A stretch of DNA of 64,000 nucleotides from Protea cynaroides (Eukaryota > Streptophyta > Magnoliopsida > Proteales > Proteaceae): assembly GCA_028583415.1 (NCBI GenBank), contig CM053275.1:88220278-88284277 (forward strand), read 5' to 3'. The position numbers were made by a program, and so were the translations under genes. Position 1 is the first letter of the stretch; each line of letters opens with the position of its first letter. Shown here piece by piece: positions 1 to 40,786 of this stretch. Below the pieces are notes generated by a model. The model did no database searches. It worked only from the letters and a program-made list of their open reading frames with translations, and was not told the DNA's origin.

Positions 1-1768
1 TGTCAATTATGCCCAGTAGGAGTTACAAGGTCATCCGAGGTTCAAGATATACCCTGTTGTGCTCAAATGTTCCACGTTAGTGTAGACAACGAATTTTCCC
101 CACATCTTCTTTCCCGTGATGATAATTATGGGTACGAAGTTGTTCGGATTATAGTGTTATGGAGGAAGAGGTTACAGATTGGACACAAACCCAAATACCA
201 TGAAAAAAAAAACACAATGGAAATGACCAAATTACCCTTGCCAAAGCTTGCGGCACTAGGGAAATTTCCCACGGTATCACAGTCGTCCCAACGGTACTGT
301 AGTACTGTGGCAACACACAATCACTATTGACAAGATAGGAGAATCTTTTCCCCATGGTGCCACGGTCTAGGCTTGCAGACACGTGGCCATATTTTATGGG
401 TCTGATCCTTACCTAGCCTACCGGGATAGGGCGACGGTACCGCGATTCCCGCTGTACCCCAGTAGCCCACGACGGTACCACAATACAACCCACGATGCCG
501 CTGTGCTCCCCATGGTAATGTTGTGCTGATCTAGGTTTTTGCCTTTAAATAGGATCCCTCCACTCCCTCATTGAACACATCGGAGCTTGGGATTGCCTGG
601 GAGAATCTTGTTGCGCTGCTAAACTGGTTGTTTGGCCCCTCACACCATTCTCATCCCCCCTTGTAGGTGTAGCATAGTCCGAATTTTGGACTGCTTTTCT
701 GGCTGCGGAGCCGAAACCCTATCTAACCTCCTCCAGATATGAGAATGAGAAGAGCAGACTCCCCTTGAGCCGGAAGTTCAAAAGGTATTTATCCTACTCT
801 GTGTTATTATAAAATTTGGTCCGGGGGTATCCACCCCCTAGACCCCCTGGCAGTCCCTCTAAACCCCCCACAGCCTGCTAACTGGCTAGTGGGATCGCCA
901 TTTTTGTGGAAAAGTGAATAGTACTTCCCCAGCTATAATTATTTAAATCATGCATGTTTGTTGCCAATGATTTTCTTTCAGACTATCTCATGACCCCTCT
1001 CCTTGTTTGAGGAATCCTTTCGAACTACATTGACCTGATTCTCCAAACGATCCGGAGGTAAGTAGACAACGTGTAGAAGTTTACATCACGTACGGTCCCC
1101 TACATACATCATTGTTTGAAGAAGTAGTGCACACACACTCACAACCATCATTGTTTGAGGAATTTTTTTGAACTACGTTTGACCTGATCCTTTGGCAAGG
1201 GTATGTAGGCAGCTCGACATGTCGAGTCCGGCATCCATCCCATTATATCCCTTCCACATTCCGTGTACATATCTATTCTAATCATTAAGTACTTCCATTT
1301 CAGCAGTACCATTCATTTTGTTATTATCTGCAATAATGTAGACATTTAATTTTATTCATAATGTACATAAGGGGCAGGAATAATGTAGATAACCTGTCTT
1401 TTTTCCTTTCCACATATGGCAAGCATGTTCATGTTTACTTTTCAATCAACTTAGAAATATATTGGAGTTTGCACGGATCCCATATGTTTAGATTTATTTT
1501 TTATTCAAATTAATGTAAGGTTGCAAGTTAGATTGGAGGTGCATTTTGTTTCTTATCTCTAAAGCATGAGGGTAGAAGCATTGAACATGTCTATTCACTT
1601 TCTAGATGTAATAATAACACGCGGTTAGTTTGGTAAGAAAGGAAAAATGCTCTATATTTGTGTCCAACAGAAATACCGACATGCGCTGGGCAAAGTGGAT
1701 GCCTAACCCCTTCCCACTTTTGTAACCTGACCCCGCATCCAGACATCTATCCATAGACGAGTCCTAGA
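1..1768 (+). repeat. Eroded Ty3/gypsy-type LTR region
   Basis: No host coding sequence is visible. A TATA-like stretch (tttaaatagg, about 543-552) follows a segment rich in repeated 'acggtacc'-like words, as in an LTR U3. A segment reading 'ttgaggaat...gaactac.ttgacctgat' occurs twice, near 1007 and near 1154. The phrase 'gaactacgtttgacctgatcc...gtatgtaggca' resembles the downstream part of LTRs in large plant gypsy elements. The sequence continues after the inserted TR-GAG element at 5120 ('cccttattctaggtggtgactcc', also retroelement-like). The family assignment rests on remembered motif resemblance, and the ends were not found. Confidence 0.35.
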
Positions 1769-1773
1769 CCCTT

Positions 1774-2685
1774 TGATGCAGATCAGGATTTACACCAAGA
1801 GAAGGAGACGTAAGTATTCAAATGGGCCTAGGCCTGGCCCATTGGGTCAACTCAGTTCTGGTCAAGCAAGCACAAGCAGCCCAGCCAGATCCAAGTGATT
1901 ACCGCCAGTCAGATCCATCTAGTTAGAGGCGGCAGTAGCTCTATTTGATTGTTAGTCTTATTTCTTTCCTAAGATATATAGGCTAGTTAGTTTAGAAGTT
2001 TTAGTTACTTGGAGACTAAGAATTTCTTTGAATTTAGTTTTCTAAAAGTAGTTCGAAGCTTTCCTATTTTCTAGTTTTGGAAACTATCCTATTTTTGTTT
2101 TTAGAGACTTCCTACTTTATAAAGGAAGTTAGTCTTTCTTTCCTATTTTGATTTGTAATTCTCAAACTATAAATAAGAGAGAATAAGGCTGGCGGCAGGT
2201 TTTTATTGAGACCAGAAAAAAGAAAGAGTTAGACTCCTATTTTCTGGTTGAGTCTCCTATAGTTGTGAGACTCAACCAAATTTCATTCCCTCTTGTTTCT
2301 GTCTTATGTTACTCCTATTTTGATTCTATTGCTCTTTGTCTATAACTTGATATACCATTGATTCATACAAACAAAGCTAGAAAAAATGAAGAGCAGTACA
2401 GGCGACAGCTAATCAAGCTTCCCAGGCTCTGGCGGAAACAGGCCCAGCAAGCTTTCGAAGCTCCTAGTGGCTTCAGTTCTCTTCGGATCCTTCTCAAATT
2501 TCAATGAGTGTTCACATCCATTATAGAGCTCATCTGGACCAACTTTCATCAAGTTCCAACGGTTAGATCTTAAGATAAGTGGCTTTTTTTTTTTTTTTTA
2601 CTGCAGTTTTCCACTTGGACTGATTAATCGATCCTACAACAAAGAGGATTGATACATTATGTTGCTTTAAATCCTCTTTGCATCA
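1774..2685 (+). repeat. 5' LTR of the gag-only element
   Basis: This 912-bp copy is closely similar to 4219-5119 apart from small indels. A TATA box (TATAAATA) lies at 2168-2175, in a U3/R arrangement. The T-run near 2585-2599 is an internal length difference from the other LTR. Confidence 0.85.
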
Positions 2686-2687
2686 AT

Positions 2688-2700
2688 TGGTATCAGAGCA
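2688..2700 (+). other. Primer-binding site (tRNA-iMet type)
   Basis: The sequence tggtatcagagca begins two bases after the 5' LTR. This matches the usual plant initiator-Met tRNA PBS and its usual spacing. The last A overlaps the first ATG of gag. Confidence 0.85.
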
Positions 2701-4148
2701 TGGCTGAGGAGAGTTCTAACTCTCTTAATCAGTCCAATAACCCCAATAACCCAATTAATTTGGTTCTCCAACAATTGGCCAAAATGAATGCAAAGCTAGA
2801 TAATGTGGAAGGAAGAATGAGTAATTTGGTGGAACCAATTAATCCTAGGCCGGCTAGAATAGAAGCCCCTAGAGGAGAAGCTCCTATGGCCAATCTAGTA
2901 CCAAGATGTATTGCTAGGGCTTTCTAAAGAGTCCCTAGAGAAGAATATCAAAACCCACCCTATGAAGATTATAAAGACCAACCCATTCGTTACCAAATCC
3001 ATAAGCTACGGATGGATCTCAAGGAGTTTCATGGGAAACAAGATTCCCAGGCTTTTCATGATTGGTCGAATGCCCTAGATGACTATTTCGATTGGTTTGA
3101 TCTTCCCGAACCACAAAAACTGAAATTGGCTCGTTCCAAATTGATGGCGGGTGCCCGTGATTGGTGGCAAAATTATGAGTATAGTCTCATAAGGAGGCGA
3201 ATGGAACCTACCACTTGGGAAGAGATGAAAGAAGAATTAAAAGAAAAATATTTGTCAAGGTCTTTCCAAAGGAGGCTACATGATCATTTGAATAATCTTC
3301 GATAAAGAACCATGAGTGTAGAAGATTATGTGTATGAGTTTGACCAATTATGTGCACAGACGGGATCACGAGACAATGATGACCATATGATATCTCGGTT
3401 CCATTTGGGGTTGCGACCTGAAATTAGAGACAAATTGGGTGTGGTTGATATTGTCAGTATCAACGATTGTGTGGATAAGGCTTTTCAAGCCGAAGACCTT
3501 TTGAAGTCAACACCGAAGCCCACCTCAAGTTCTTATGAAGAGAAGCACCCCATACCGAATAGCAAGGCCATAGAGTCTATGTCTTGTGCTACTCCAATGA
3601 CAAATAAAGGTAAAAATTCTATGGCAGTAGCTACAGACGTGCAATGCTATCGCTGCCATGCATATGGTCACTTTGCTAGAGATTGTCCACAAACATTAAA
3701 AATAAACTCTTTAGTTATTGCAATCGATGCTAATCCAAATACACAGGTATGTGAGCTGCAAAGTGATGACACTCCTGTTACTAATACAGATGTCACATAT
3801 AATGGTGAGGATTCATACGGAATCCATTTGATCAGTAGTATGGTTTTGGTTGCCTCAAAAGTGAATATGGTTGATTTTGATGCCTTTTCTGAAACCCCAT
3901 GGATCAGCAATGACGACCATAGTTCTGATGAAGACCATGTTGTTATGGAGGCAAGTGCTGAAGACGAAGAACTGAATAAGATCGCCCCCATGAATACCAC
4001 AATCTCACTTGACTTTCCTCATGATGTTGAGCATATTGAATTTGTGATACCTTCCAAATATTTTGAAGAGAGGACCCAAAGTGGTGGATTTCTTTCCAAA
4101 TTCATAGATACAGTCAAAGTTTCAAGATCAACAGGTGCTGCCTACTGA
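2700..4148 (+). pseudogene. gag with two in-frame stops (TR-GAG)
   Basis: One reading frame runs from the ATG at 2700 to the TGA at 4146-4148, about 482 codons, broken by TAA at 2925-2927 and TAA at 3303-3305. Before the first break is an Asn-rich N-terminus. The middle has the retrotransposon gag core (residues around DYFDWFDLPEPQ, then KLARSKLMAGARDWWQNYE, then a region like YxSRSFQRRLHDHLNNLR). Near 3646-3690 is a CCHC zinc knuckle (C-x2-C-x4-H-x4-C, CYRCHAYGHFARDCP). An acidic tail follows and the frame ends without protease. Both stops could be single C-to-T changes from CAA or CGA. Capsid-type gag binds and packages element RNA. This copy is not functional as read. Confidence 0.85.
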
Positions 4149-4198
4149 CCCCTCTGAAGTCATTCTACACCATTACTGAATTCGTGGGCGGGTTCTTT

Positions 4199-4218
4199 TT
4201 AAGTGGGGGGGGGGGAGC
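4199..4218 (+). other. Polypurine tract
   Basis: The stretch aagtgggggggggggagc immediately precedes the TG of the 3' LTR. This is the expected plus-strand priming site. Confidence 0.8.
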
Positions 4219-5119
4219 TGATGCAGATCAGGATTTACACTAGGAGAAGGAGACGCAAGTATTCAAATGGGCCTGGGCCTGGTCCATTGGGTCAACTCAG
4301 TTCTGGTCAAGCAGGCACAAGTAGCCCATCCAGATCCAAGTGATTACTGCCAGTCAGATCCATTTAGTTAGAGGCGGCAATAGCTCTATTTGATTGTTAG
4401 TCTTATTTCTTTCCTAAGATATAGGTTAGTTAGTTTAGAAGTTTTAGTTATTTGGAGACTAAGAATCTCCTTGAATTTAGTTTCCTAAAAGTAGTTAGAA
4501 ACTTTCCTATTTTCTAGTTTTGGAAACTTTTTTTATTTTTAGAAACTTCCTACTCTATAAAGGAATTTAGTCTTTTTTTCCTATTTTGATTTGTAATTTT
4601 CAAACTATAAATAAGAGAAAGGCTGGCGGCAGGTTAGATTGAGACCAGAAAAAAGAAAGAGTTAGACTCCTATTTTCTGGTTGAGTCTCCTACAGTTGTG
4701 AGACTCAACCAAATTCCATTCCCTCTTGTTTCTGCCTTTTGTTACTCCTATTTTGATTCTATTGCTCTTTGTCTATAACTTGATATATCATTGATTCATA
4801 CAAACAAAGCTAGAGAAAATGAAGAGCAGTACAAGCGGCAGCTAATCAAGCTTCCCAGGCTTTAGCGGAAACAGGCCCAGCAAGCTTTCGAAGCTCCTAG
4901 TGCCCTCAGTTCTCTTCGGATCCTTCTCAAATGTCAATGAGTGTCACATCCATTATAGAGCTCATTTGGACAAAGTTTCATCAAGTTCCAACCGTTAGAT
5001 CTTAAGATAATTGGATTTTTTATTGTTTTTTTACTGCAGTTTTGCACTTGGACTGATTAATCGATCCTACAGCAAAGAGGATTGATACATTATGTTGCTT
5101 TGAATCCTCTTTGCCATCT
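4219..5119 (+). repeat. 3' LTR of the gag-only element
   Basis: This 901-bp direct repeat of 1774-2685 carries the same TATA box at 4606-4613. It ends CATCT rather than CATCA and is followed by the target duplication CCCTT. Confidence 0.85.
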
Positions 5120-5124
5120 CCCTT

Positions 5125-6367
5125 ATTCTAGGTGGTGACTCCTTGTCTTCGACAGAGAAACACTAACCGAACTTCCATAGCCAGGTCAAACAGAAAGGAC
5201 CATTTTGCTGTATGTTTTGCGTTAACAATCGATCGTATGTAATGAGGCCCGAGACCCTCATCAGTTGCGGTACTCACAGAGTCACATTTAGTTGATGGCT
5301 AAGTTTGCTTTGAGCTCCAGTTTATTGGTCCCAATGCCAATGCCAATCTTCTCTTGTGGATTTATTGTCGAAGGCATCAATAACAACCTATTTTTCTCTT
5401 TCTCTCTCTCTCTTCTTTTTCTTTGGGATTTCTTTTATTGTTCATTTATTTATTTTTGCCAAGATTTCCATCAGCCATGACCAAATAAAAGGTGACAAAA
5501 ATAAAAGAAAGAGTTGCAGTTATGTAAGAAAGTCACAGCTTAGCTGCTGAAAGTCATTGCTAGTTCCTGGATTAGATATTTACTTGATTGAGTCAAAATG
5601 AGTTAGGATTTCCTTAATCTATTTATCATTATTTTTGTATTGAGGCCTTGAGGGTGGGTTGGTCTCTAACAGCTAACCATTTCTAAGTTATTAGACACAT
5701 ACAACATTACCAAGCTAACCCTCTCTAGGTAAAGCTTCGACTAGTCTATGCCTAAGGGCAGTGACTGGTGCTACTGAAGTAGCAAATAGCAAAAGAACAA
5801 ATGAATCAAAACAACCTTGTTTTTGGTGGTTGAATGCCCAAGGTAAAAGGGATGTGAAGTTTAGCAAAATAACATAGTCAAGAGCACCAATGGAAAACCT
5901 TCAAAAGTTTTTGATTACTTGACCCAGTGACTAAAGTCATTGACTAGTCAAACCTATCCAGCCTACTTGCTGGTAGCATCTAACTTATGCATGAGCCAGC
6001 CAATGGCCAAAAATGCCTTTGTGATAAATCTGGCAGTCTGAGTAGTTCGATACAAGATAGATACCGGCACTTAAATTGATACCAAACGTGTTAGAAACCG
6101 AAAACCATCCATTTTGGGAAGTTTGCAAATAGGATGACTAGTTGTACTATGTAACTTTATATTTTCCATATTTATGCAATTATCGATCAACTTTTGGCTG
6201 CAAGGAAGTTGCCTTAATCCACTGACAAGTATTTATCTCAATTTCCCCCCCTATAATTAGCATTTAGCAATAGTTGTGGTATATGCCATATAAGTCTGTG
6301 AATGGTAAATTTCTTATTTTGCTTGGATTATTGGATAACAATTCGTCTCCTGCTGAAATTCTTGCAG
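5125..6367 (+). other. Non-coding upstream/intronic sequence
   Basis: The first 150 bases continue the eroded retroelement split by the TR-GAG insertion. After that comes AT-rich, pyrimidine-patched sequence with no reading frame resembling the missing MIP N-terminus. It ends in an acceptor (cttgcag, to 6367) and is therefore taken as the 3' part of a long intron. Confidence 0.5.
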
Positions 6368-35029
<28,662 letters not shown>

Positions 35030-35260
35030 CGTTCAGAACAGCTGACCCTCTTGCAGCACACATGTTTGTTCAGGGATACAGCGAGAAAGATCACAAGATC
35101 AAGTTTACAAAGGTGGCAATGCCATTACCTTTTTGCTGAAAGTGTTGAATAGATTGAGACTGTTTTTTGCGAGCATCATTGATAATTTTATTTGTCTTGA
35201 TGTACATTTCGAGGAGAAGCAATCCAAATAAAGGAATAAAATTTTGAAGTTTGTTACAGG
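35030..35260 (+). other. Probable MIP 3' UTR with AATAAA signals
   Basis: Non-coding sequence after the MIP stop. Two overlapping AATAAA hexamers occur near 35226-35240 (aaataaaggaataaaa), a plausible cleavage/polyadenylation region. The exact end is unknown. Confidence 0.5.
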
Positions 35261-35445
35261 CCCAAGTCTGGTATGTGGTCTGCAACTCGTAGCATGGCTC
35301 TAGTAGGTTATTGTAGGGATTCGTAGGTGTATTATAACCATTTGCCTAAGATTCTTCCGACTGTGAATCCCGGCATACCTATGTGGTTCTTGAGGGAATT
35401 TACAAAGCTTTGACTAATTTGAAGAATGACTTTCAACCATGCATT

Positions 35446-35450
<5 letters not shown>

Positions 35451-35484
<34 letters not shown>
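35451..35484 (+). repeat. (GA)n microsatellite
   Basis: About 16 GA units in the MIP-gypsy intergenic stretch; makes a Leu-Ser frame on the minus strand. Confidence 0.95.
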
Positions 35485-35485
<1 letters not shown>

Positions 35486-35660
35486 TAAAGGTTGTTGATG
35501 GAGGTATTGTTTGGTAATCATTATCGGACACAGTTTTGGCTGCAGAAACTGAACCGATAGCGAGATGGATTGGGTACGGATCCAATAGATAAATTGACAT
35601 GTAGCTGATACCATTAAAAAAAAAAACTAAAAAGCTAAAGACAAATAGTCTAATCCGAGA

Positions 35661-35710
35661 AAGGGTGTCTGTGCACGAGACGCCTGCTAATGCAGGGTCT
35701 AGGGAGGGAC
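35661..35710 (-). mobile_element. tRNA-derived SINE fragment
   Basis: On the minus strand 'ccctccctagaccctgcat' followed by 'gcaggcgtctcgtgcac' resembles the body-to-3' part of a widespread plant SINE that ends in '...gcctcgtgcactgggta'. Only this part is present. Confidence 0.45.
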
Positions 35711-35948
35711 AAAATTTATTCCCCCCAAAAAAAAATAAAAAAATAAAAATTGTAGAGGCCAAACATTAGATGTGGGTACATTACATTTCAAGTGAAAATT
35801 AAGGTAATATACACTGAACTGCCAAACATGGATAGAAAGTGAAGTTCGAGTTGATAGCATGGATCTAGGTTTTGATCGAAATAATTGAGTTATCTTGGTT
35901 TTGAGGTTGAAACAAAATCCAAGATCAAAATTCATGGTCAAAATCTAT

Positions 35949-36815
35949 TGTTGATGGATTCTGTTTAGTGCTTCAGATGATGCCACGTAGCTGCAACATA
36001 AACAAGGCAGTAAGGTGGATGGGTTTTACCCCATGGCCACTCTGATGCCAAAATCAGTAGGTTTTCAAAAAAAAAGAGAATGAAACATTAAGTGAGACAC
36101 CAGAGCTCCTTTGAGAGAGGGTTTCCTGCGATAATGGAGTTCTAGAAAGCTTTATCTTTCCAAGTAGAGAAGTTGAACAGTAGTAAAAGGGATGTTCAGA
36201 GTGAAATAGGACAGAATAACAGTACCTCAATATGGAAATTTTTGGATCCTTTGCAATTGATAATTCTTCTATATTTATAGAACCATGGTGAAGCTTCTTT
36301 GGCAAGCTTCCCCCCACCTACCACCATCTCCATCATCGATCAGACAGATAGGACTAGGACAGAGGGGCTATGACCCCCTAGGGTGGCGTATATACGTCTT
36401 GTCTGCTCCTTTCGACCCCTTTTTGACCCGCTTCGACCCCCTTTATGTCCACATCAGCCGCTTTCTCTGTCATTTGTGGCTGCCATTTCACATTTACCGT
36501 TTATAAATCTTACTTTTTACTGATTTGGTCTCCAATATGGTGATGTGGCTAGTTAAGTCAGCACACCTTAACATTTATCGTTGTTGTCGGCATTTATGAG
36601 CATTAATGACAATGCATTTAATATCCGGCTACTCCTTTCCGCCTGTCATATCACTGTTTTTGTACCCTGGGGGGGAGGTCGAATTAGATCTCTTCTCTCC
36701 GATTATCATCAGAATGGGCTTTCCCTTGTCCGTACGCTTCTTGTTTGGATGAATGCCACGTGTAATATCTTGTATATGTTTTGTTGATCCATTATCAACG
36801 GTTTGATCTAACACA
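35949..36815 (-). repeat. 3' LTR of the gypsy element
   Basis: 867 bp, matching 60446-61313 almost throughout, e.g. 'gatgccacgtagctgcaaca' and 'gtttgatctaacaca'. On the minus strand it runs TGTGTTAGATC...CAACA. Confidence 0.85.
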
Positions 36816-36834
36816 AAACCCCTTTGCCTCCTCC
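36816..36834 (-). other. Polypurine tract of the gypsy element
   Basis: On the minus strand 'gaggaggcaaaggggttt' immediately precedes the LTR start. Confidence 0.75.
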
Positions 36835-37410
36835 GGGTCGTTTCGACTCGAGGTGGCAATCCCTTGGGGAAAATGCTTCACCCCCTCACATGCATGTATC
36901 TCTCATTATGGCCTGAAGCATTACGATACCTTTTCGCTGTCCTTTTTCCCACTCACAAGTGATTTGAATGCACGCTTTCTCTTTGTAATGTTTTGTAATT
37001 AATTGAGTTGTCGCTTCATTATGGATTCTAAGAATCCCACCAATTTTTTGTTCATCTAAGCCATCCACGTGTCGCTTCCCGACAAAAATGTAGCATCCAC
37101 AACTTGGTTTTTAGTCACGCTGCTCGAGATACATCATGACAATTTATGAGGACACAATCCTTCGCAAACTTATAAATTATGGCTTTTTCCTCTCTTCTTC
37201 TTCCTTGCGCTTTATCCTCCTTAGTTCTCGCTTTCCTGCCCAACTTTTTGGTCTATCTAGAATTCGCTTCACTTGCTTTGAGCCGGTGCGTCTACCTCCG
37301 TGCTTGGTGCCTCTTCAACCTTACGGACAGTTTCTGCCGCTGTTTCTTCGTTCAAAGTAAGTCACGAGTTTTTTTCTTTTAGATTTTTTGTATTCTAACC
37401 CTAACCAGCC
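36835..37410 (+). other. Gypsy internal untranslated region
   Basis: Between the purine tract and the antisense ORF. I find no conserved protein here; the hydrophobic frames near 37179 have no supporting motif. Confidence 0.5.
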
Positions 37411-38448
37411 ATGGCTTGCAATAAAGTTGTTGCTCATCACCCTTTCGAGCTGACTCTCTGTTGACCGCACCTCCGGCAATCCACCCAGGGTGAGAGTAGC
37501 TCAGGAACTAACCCTGACAACCCGGATAGACCATCTTTGAGTACTTCTAGGGAAGCAGGTTCCCACTGTGTCGCTTTTGCACTGAAATCTCTAATGACCA
37601 AGACCAAGATTCAAGAAATTAGGGCTTCCTATTTCATCCCCGAGTCCATCGAGTTGATAACTCCAGACAAGGGCGATCGTGCCAGCCATCTCTATTCCCA
37701 CAAAATGATAGTGAATTATAACATGTTCCTTTCTGGCTTCCGATTCCCATGCCATCCCCTTGTGTATGATATTTTAGGCTATTACGGCCTTGCACCAACC
37801 CAGCTTCCACCGAATTCTTAGGCCCACATTCACTCTTTCATCATCTTCTTCCTCCGCTGTCGTGAGCCTCCCACCTTGAGGTTCTTCCAATATTTATTCG
37901 ACATTGGCATTATCAACTAGGTTAACCCTTCAAACAACAAATCAGAGCCCAGTGGGACCTACTATTTCCATCATAGGTTTTTAGATGAAGTCTTGGCGAT
38001 GGTTGATTCCACTTCTTCCTCTGTCCCCCATTGGAAAGAGAAATTTTTCGGTGCCATGGTAAGACGGGGGCACAGTCTTCTCGGCATGTCTTCCTTTCCC
38101 ATTGACAACCAATGGTAGTTCATCGACCCCTCAGCCGTGGTGGTCGCCCCCGTATTAACTCCACTCGAGAAAGAGACTCTTCGACGAGTGAATGAAAAGG
38201 GGAAGGTGGTCAAGTATAAGGACCTGAGTGACAACAAGTTCCTATACCTGTATGGGCTGAGTAAGTATCATTTTTACGACTACTAACCTTGATGCTTTGA
38301 TCTACCTTATGTATTGCTCACTTCTTTCGACCCCTAATATTTTCTCTTTGTTCTTTTCGCAGAGGAAGGCCTTGATGACAACATGTGGGAGGAGATGATG
38401 GAGATAGACCTATTCCGTCATCAGAAAAGAGAGAAGGAGGAGATAGTC
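37411..38448 (+). pseudogene. Antisense ORF of the gypsy element, N-terminal part
   Basis: Opposite strand to pol. A frame carrying YGLAPTQLPPNS, then AHIHSFIIFFLRCREPP, TLRFFQYLFDIG and a basic KEKFFGAMV segment resembles the plant 'putative gypsy type transposon' domain (Transposase_28, PF04195). It is broken by TAG at 37819, 37918 and 38116, all in one frame. An intron-like gap (donor GTAAGT at 38261, acceptor gcag ending 38362) keeps the frame. The start near 37411 (ATGGCTTGC) is a guess, with a stop soon after. Cut at its 3' end by solo LTR A. Confidence 0.65.
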
Positions 38449-39712
38449 TGTAAGACCCACACTCCACTAACTTAGTTTAACCGTGTCGTGCCAGGTCTTC
38501 CCATCATTCCTGGACCAAGTGGACCGAGCGTGTAAAGATAGATCACAAACCAGGTATAAAAATCGACTCAACACCCAAAACTGTATACATTTCGTCGCAT
38601 ACCTGGGTAGGTACGGTCGACCATATGGTAAGAATGAAGATCACAAATCCAGGACCCCACGGTCGATGATTTCGGTCCTACGGTCGATGGGTTCTGCAAC
38701 TGTAGCCATCGATTGTGAGACCCCAGATCAGACTCTGAGTTGTGGAAACTTTCCTAAACTAAGGGATTTCTTTCCTAATTGAAAGAGGACTCTATATGGA
38801 GAGTTTTCCTTTATATAAAGGACGTCCCTCAACCCTTTTTCAGTCTTTTAGAACATTAGTAAACCCTAGAGAAAGAGAAGGAAAGAGAAGGAAGAGAAGG
38901 AGAAGAAGAAAAGGCTAAGGAGAGGAATTTTTTGAGAAGAGATTGACTCTCTATCACAAGCAAATGTATGAATCTAATCTCTGGAGATGTAAACTCTAAG
39001 GAATAAGACTTCTATGGAGGTTAGGAGATATCGACCTATTATGATCTATGTGATTCCTTGAGAAAATCCCAAGGAGAACCATGAGGAGAGAGTTTAATGA
39101 TTAGGGTTGATAAGAAACTACTAATGATGACCATAGGATGACCTTAGAATAAACCCAATTGAAGAACAGAGGAATTGACCCAGGAAGAACTTGAATTGCA
39201 TGTAGTCTGTGACCATAAATCTCAAGGTCGCAGCTACGGTCGACCATAGCATGACCAGCATGACCAGAGGATCGACCATAGGCATTTAGGAAGATCCAGA
39301 AATCATATGGTCACAGTTATGGTCGCACCATATGCGACCGTAGGGTATCGATCGTAGGCAGTAAGGTCGATACAGTATGAAACCATAGGACCAATCAGAC
39401 ACCTATCAGTGCTCTGTTTCGATTTCCTACTACTGTAACATGTTACATATGAACCTTAACTTAAATTCATATGACTTTTAGGTTGTTAAATCAATTCAAA
39501 GAGAATTTTAAGGCTTGGAAGGATATCGAGTATTGCTAACAGGTGAAGGAACAAGACCTAAACTAATTGGATAACAACAAACTGTTTATTTTTATTGAGT
39601 CCAATGCCATGATTGATTCTATGCTTGTATGTTTGTAATGTGCATCTCACATGTCATCCAATATTTCTGCTATTACTGTTCTTGCACATTTAATTCTGTT
39701 TATTTATAACAT

Positions 39713-39731
39713 GATGATGATGATGATGCTA
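39713..39731 (+). repeat. (GAT)n within solo LTR A
   Basis: Short ATG/GAT trinucleotide run, also found in solo LTR B near 49426. Confidence 0.85.
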
Positions 39732-40389
39732 GGAATATGTATGTGAATGTATGTGTATGGTTGATGTGTTGGATGCGAGTGGAACATCAGGGGGAGGACA
39801 TGGCATGGTGATCTTTGACCTCGTCACCAGACTCTAGCTCTATCTATACTCAAGTTTTACCCACTAACATCGTCGTATCGCCATTACCTTAGCAGAACTA
39901 TTATGTCATTGGGCATCAGGGGAGGTGGTCTCGGACTGTGTGGTCTCTAACTCTACCAGAGGGCCTTTGCTCTATCTCTATGGACATATTGAGGGATGCT
40001 AGGATGAGGCCTTGGATACACTGTTTGGCATTAGGATTTGTTAGTTGCGAGCCCAGTTTGCAAGCCCTTGCCAATAGGGATTTACGTATGGGTAGGGTAT
40101 CAGGGGAAGTGTTTGCGGTATTTGATCCGGACACTTTAGCTCTCTCTCTATTTCATGGTGGGTGTATGTGAGACGACAATGATATTTGATCCATTAAGAG
40201 GATTCACACACTCATGTATAGAGGTGCGGGGGTCACCAAACCTTTCTATAGCACATTGCAAACTTAAAAATCATACTAAAGATATGAATTGAATGCATGC
40301 ATATGTTTGTTGCATTATTTTTTTTTGCTCACTGAGCCGTGATGTGTGTTCATGTTTTCGACGTCGAATATTTTTACTTGATGATGCAG

Positions 40390-40511
40390 GTCCTACTGTT
40401 GAAGAATATATAAATGCACCGATGTATGGACACGTTGCTGCCATGGACTTAGAAGCTGTTGAAGATGCGCATGATTCATCATGCGAGTGCAACCAGTGCA
40501 TATTTGATTAG
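40390..40511 (+). CDS. Conserved LTR micro-ORF, copy A
   Basis: After an acceptor-like gatgcag the frame encodes VEEYINAPMYGHVAAMD..., then EDAHDSSCECNQCIFD and TAG. The equivalent 122-bp segment in B and C has the same length and a similar peptide ending in a C-x-C-x2-C motif. No known domain is recognised and the 5' exon is unidentified; an in-frame ATG exists upstream at 40293 only in this copy's track of sequence. It may be a decayed exon of an LTR-encoded protein. Confidence 0.45.
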
Positions 40512-40786
40512 TTTAGTTATATTTGATTAATGGAACATGTAATGTATTATTTACTTTTATGTCTTGAGTTTTGGAGATAATCGGATTAGTTATTTATTAT
40601 CATTGTTAGATACTCAATTCATTATCTGTAAGACTTCCGCTTATTTACTTATTACCTCTGATTATTACTATGGAATGCGTGTGTGGTTTGATATGGTGGG
40701 TATGACCTATACGAGATCCTGATTGAACCGTTGATTTATTGGCGGTTTATCACACTAATCTGGTTAGACCAAAATTGGGGGTGACA

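Larger units (their letters stand above)
1774..5119 (+). mobile_element. Gag-only LTR retrotransposon (TR-GAG type)
   Basis: Two long direct repeats (1774-2685 and 4219-5119) flank an internal region of only about 1.5 kb. That region has a tRNA-iMet primer-binding site, one gag frame and a polypurine tract, but no protease, RT, RNase H or integrase. The pentamer CCCTT lies immediately outside both ends (1769-1773 and 5120-5124), as expected for a target-site duplication. The LTRs start TGATG and end CATCA (5') or CATCT (3'). Such gag-bearing, pol-less elements are known in plants as TR-GAGs and need an autonomous partner for reverse transcription. The pol-less structure is seen directly; the class name is inference. 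Confidence 0.85.
38449..40786 (+). mobile_element. Solo LTR A (2.34 kb)
   Basis: Starts TGTAAGACCC and ends GGTGACA, with the 5-bp target duplication TAGTC on both sides (38444-38448 and 40787-40791). TATA-like 'ttatataaag' lies at 38811. About 2.3 kb aligns with 48159-50509 and, more weakly, 53407-55722. No internal region is present, so it is a recombined solo LTR. The 'TGTAAGACCC...GTGTGACA' ends resemble long LTRs of Tekay/Del chromoviruses (inference). Confidence 0.85.

Noticed and set aside
37179..37382. Hydrophobic 67-aa frame that could suggest a signal peptide
   Set aside because: It is untranslated gypsy sequence before the antisense ORF; no conserved neighbour or motif.
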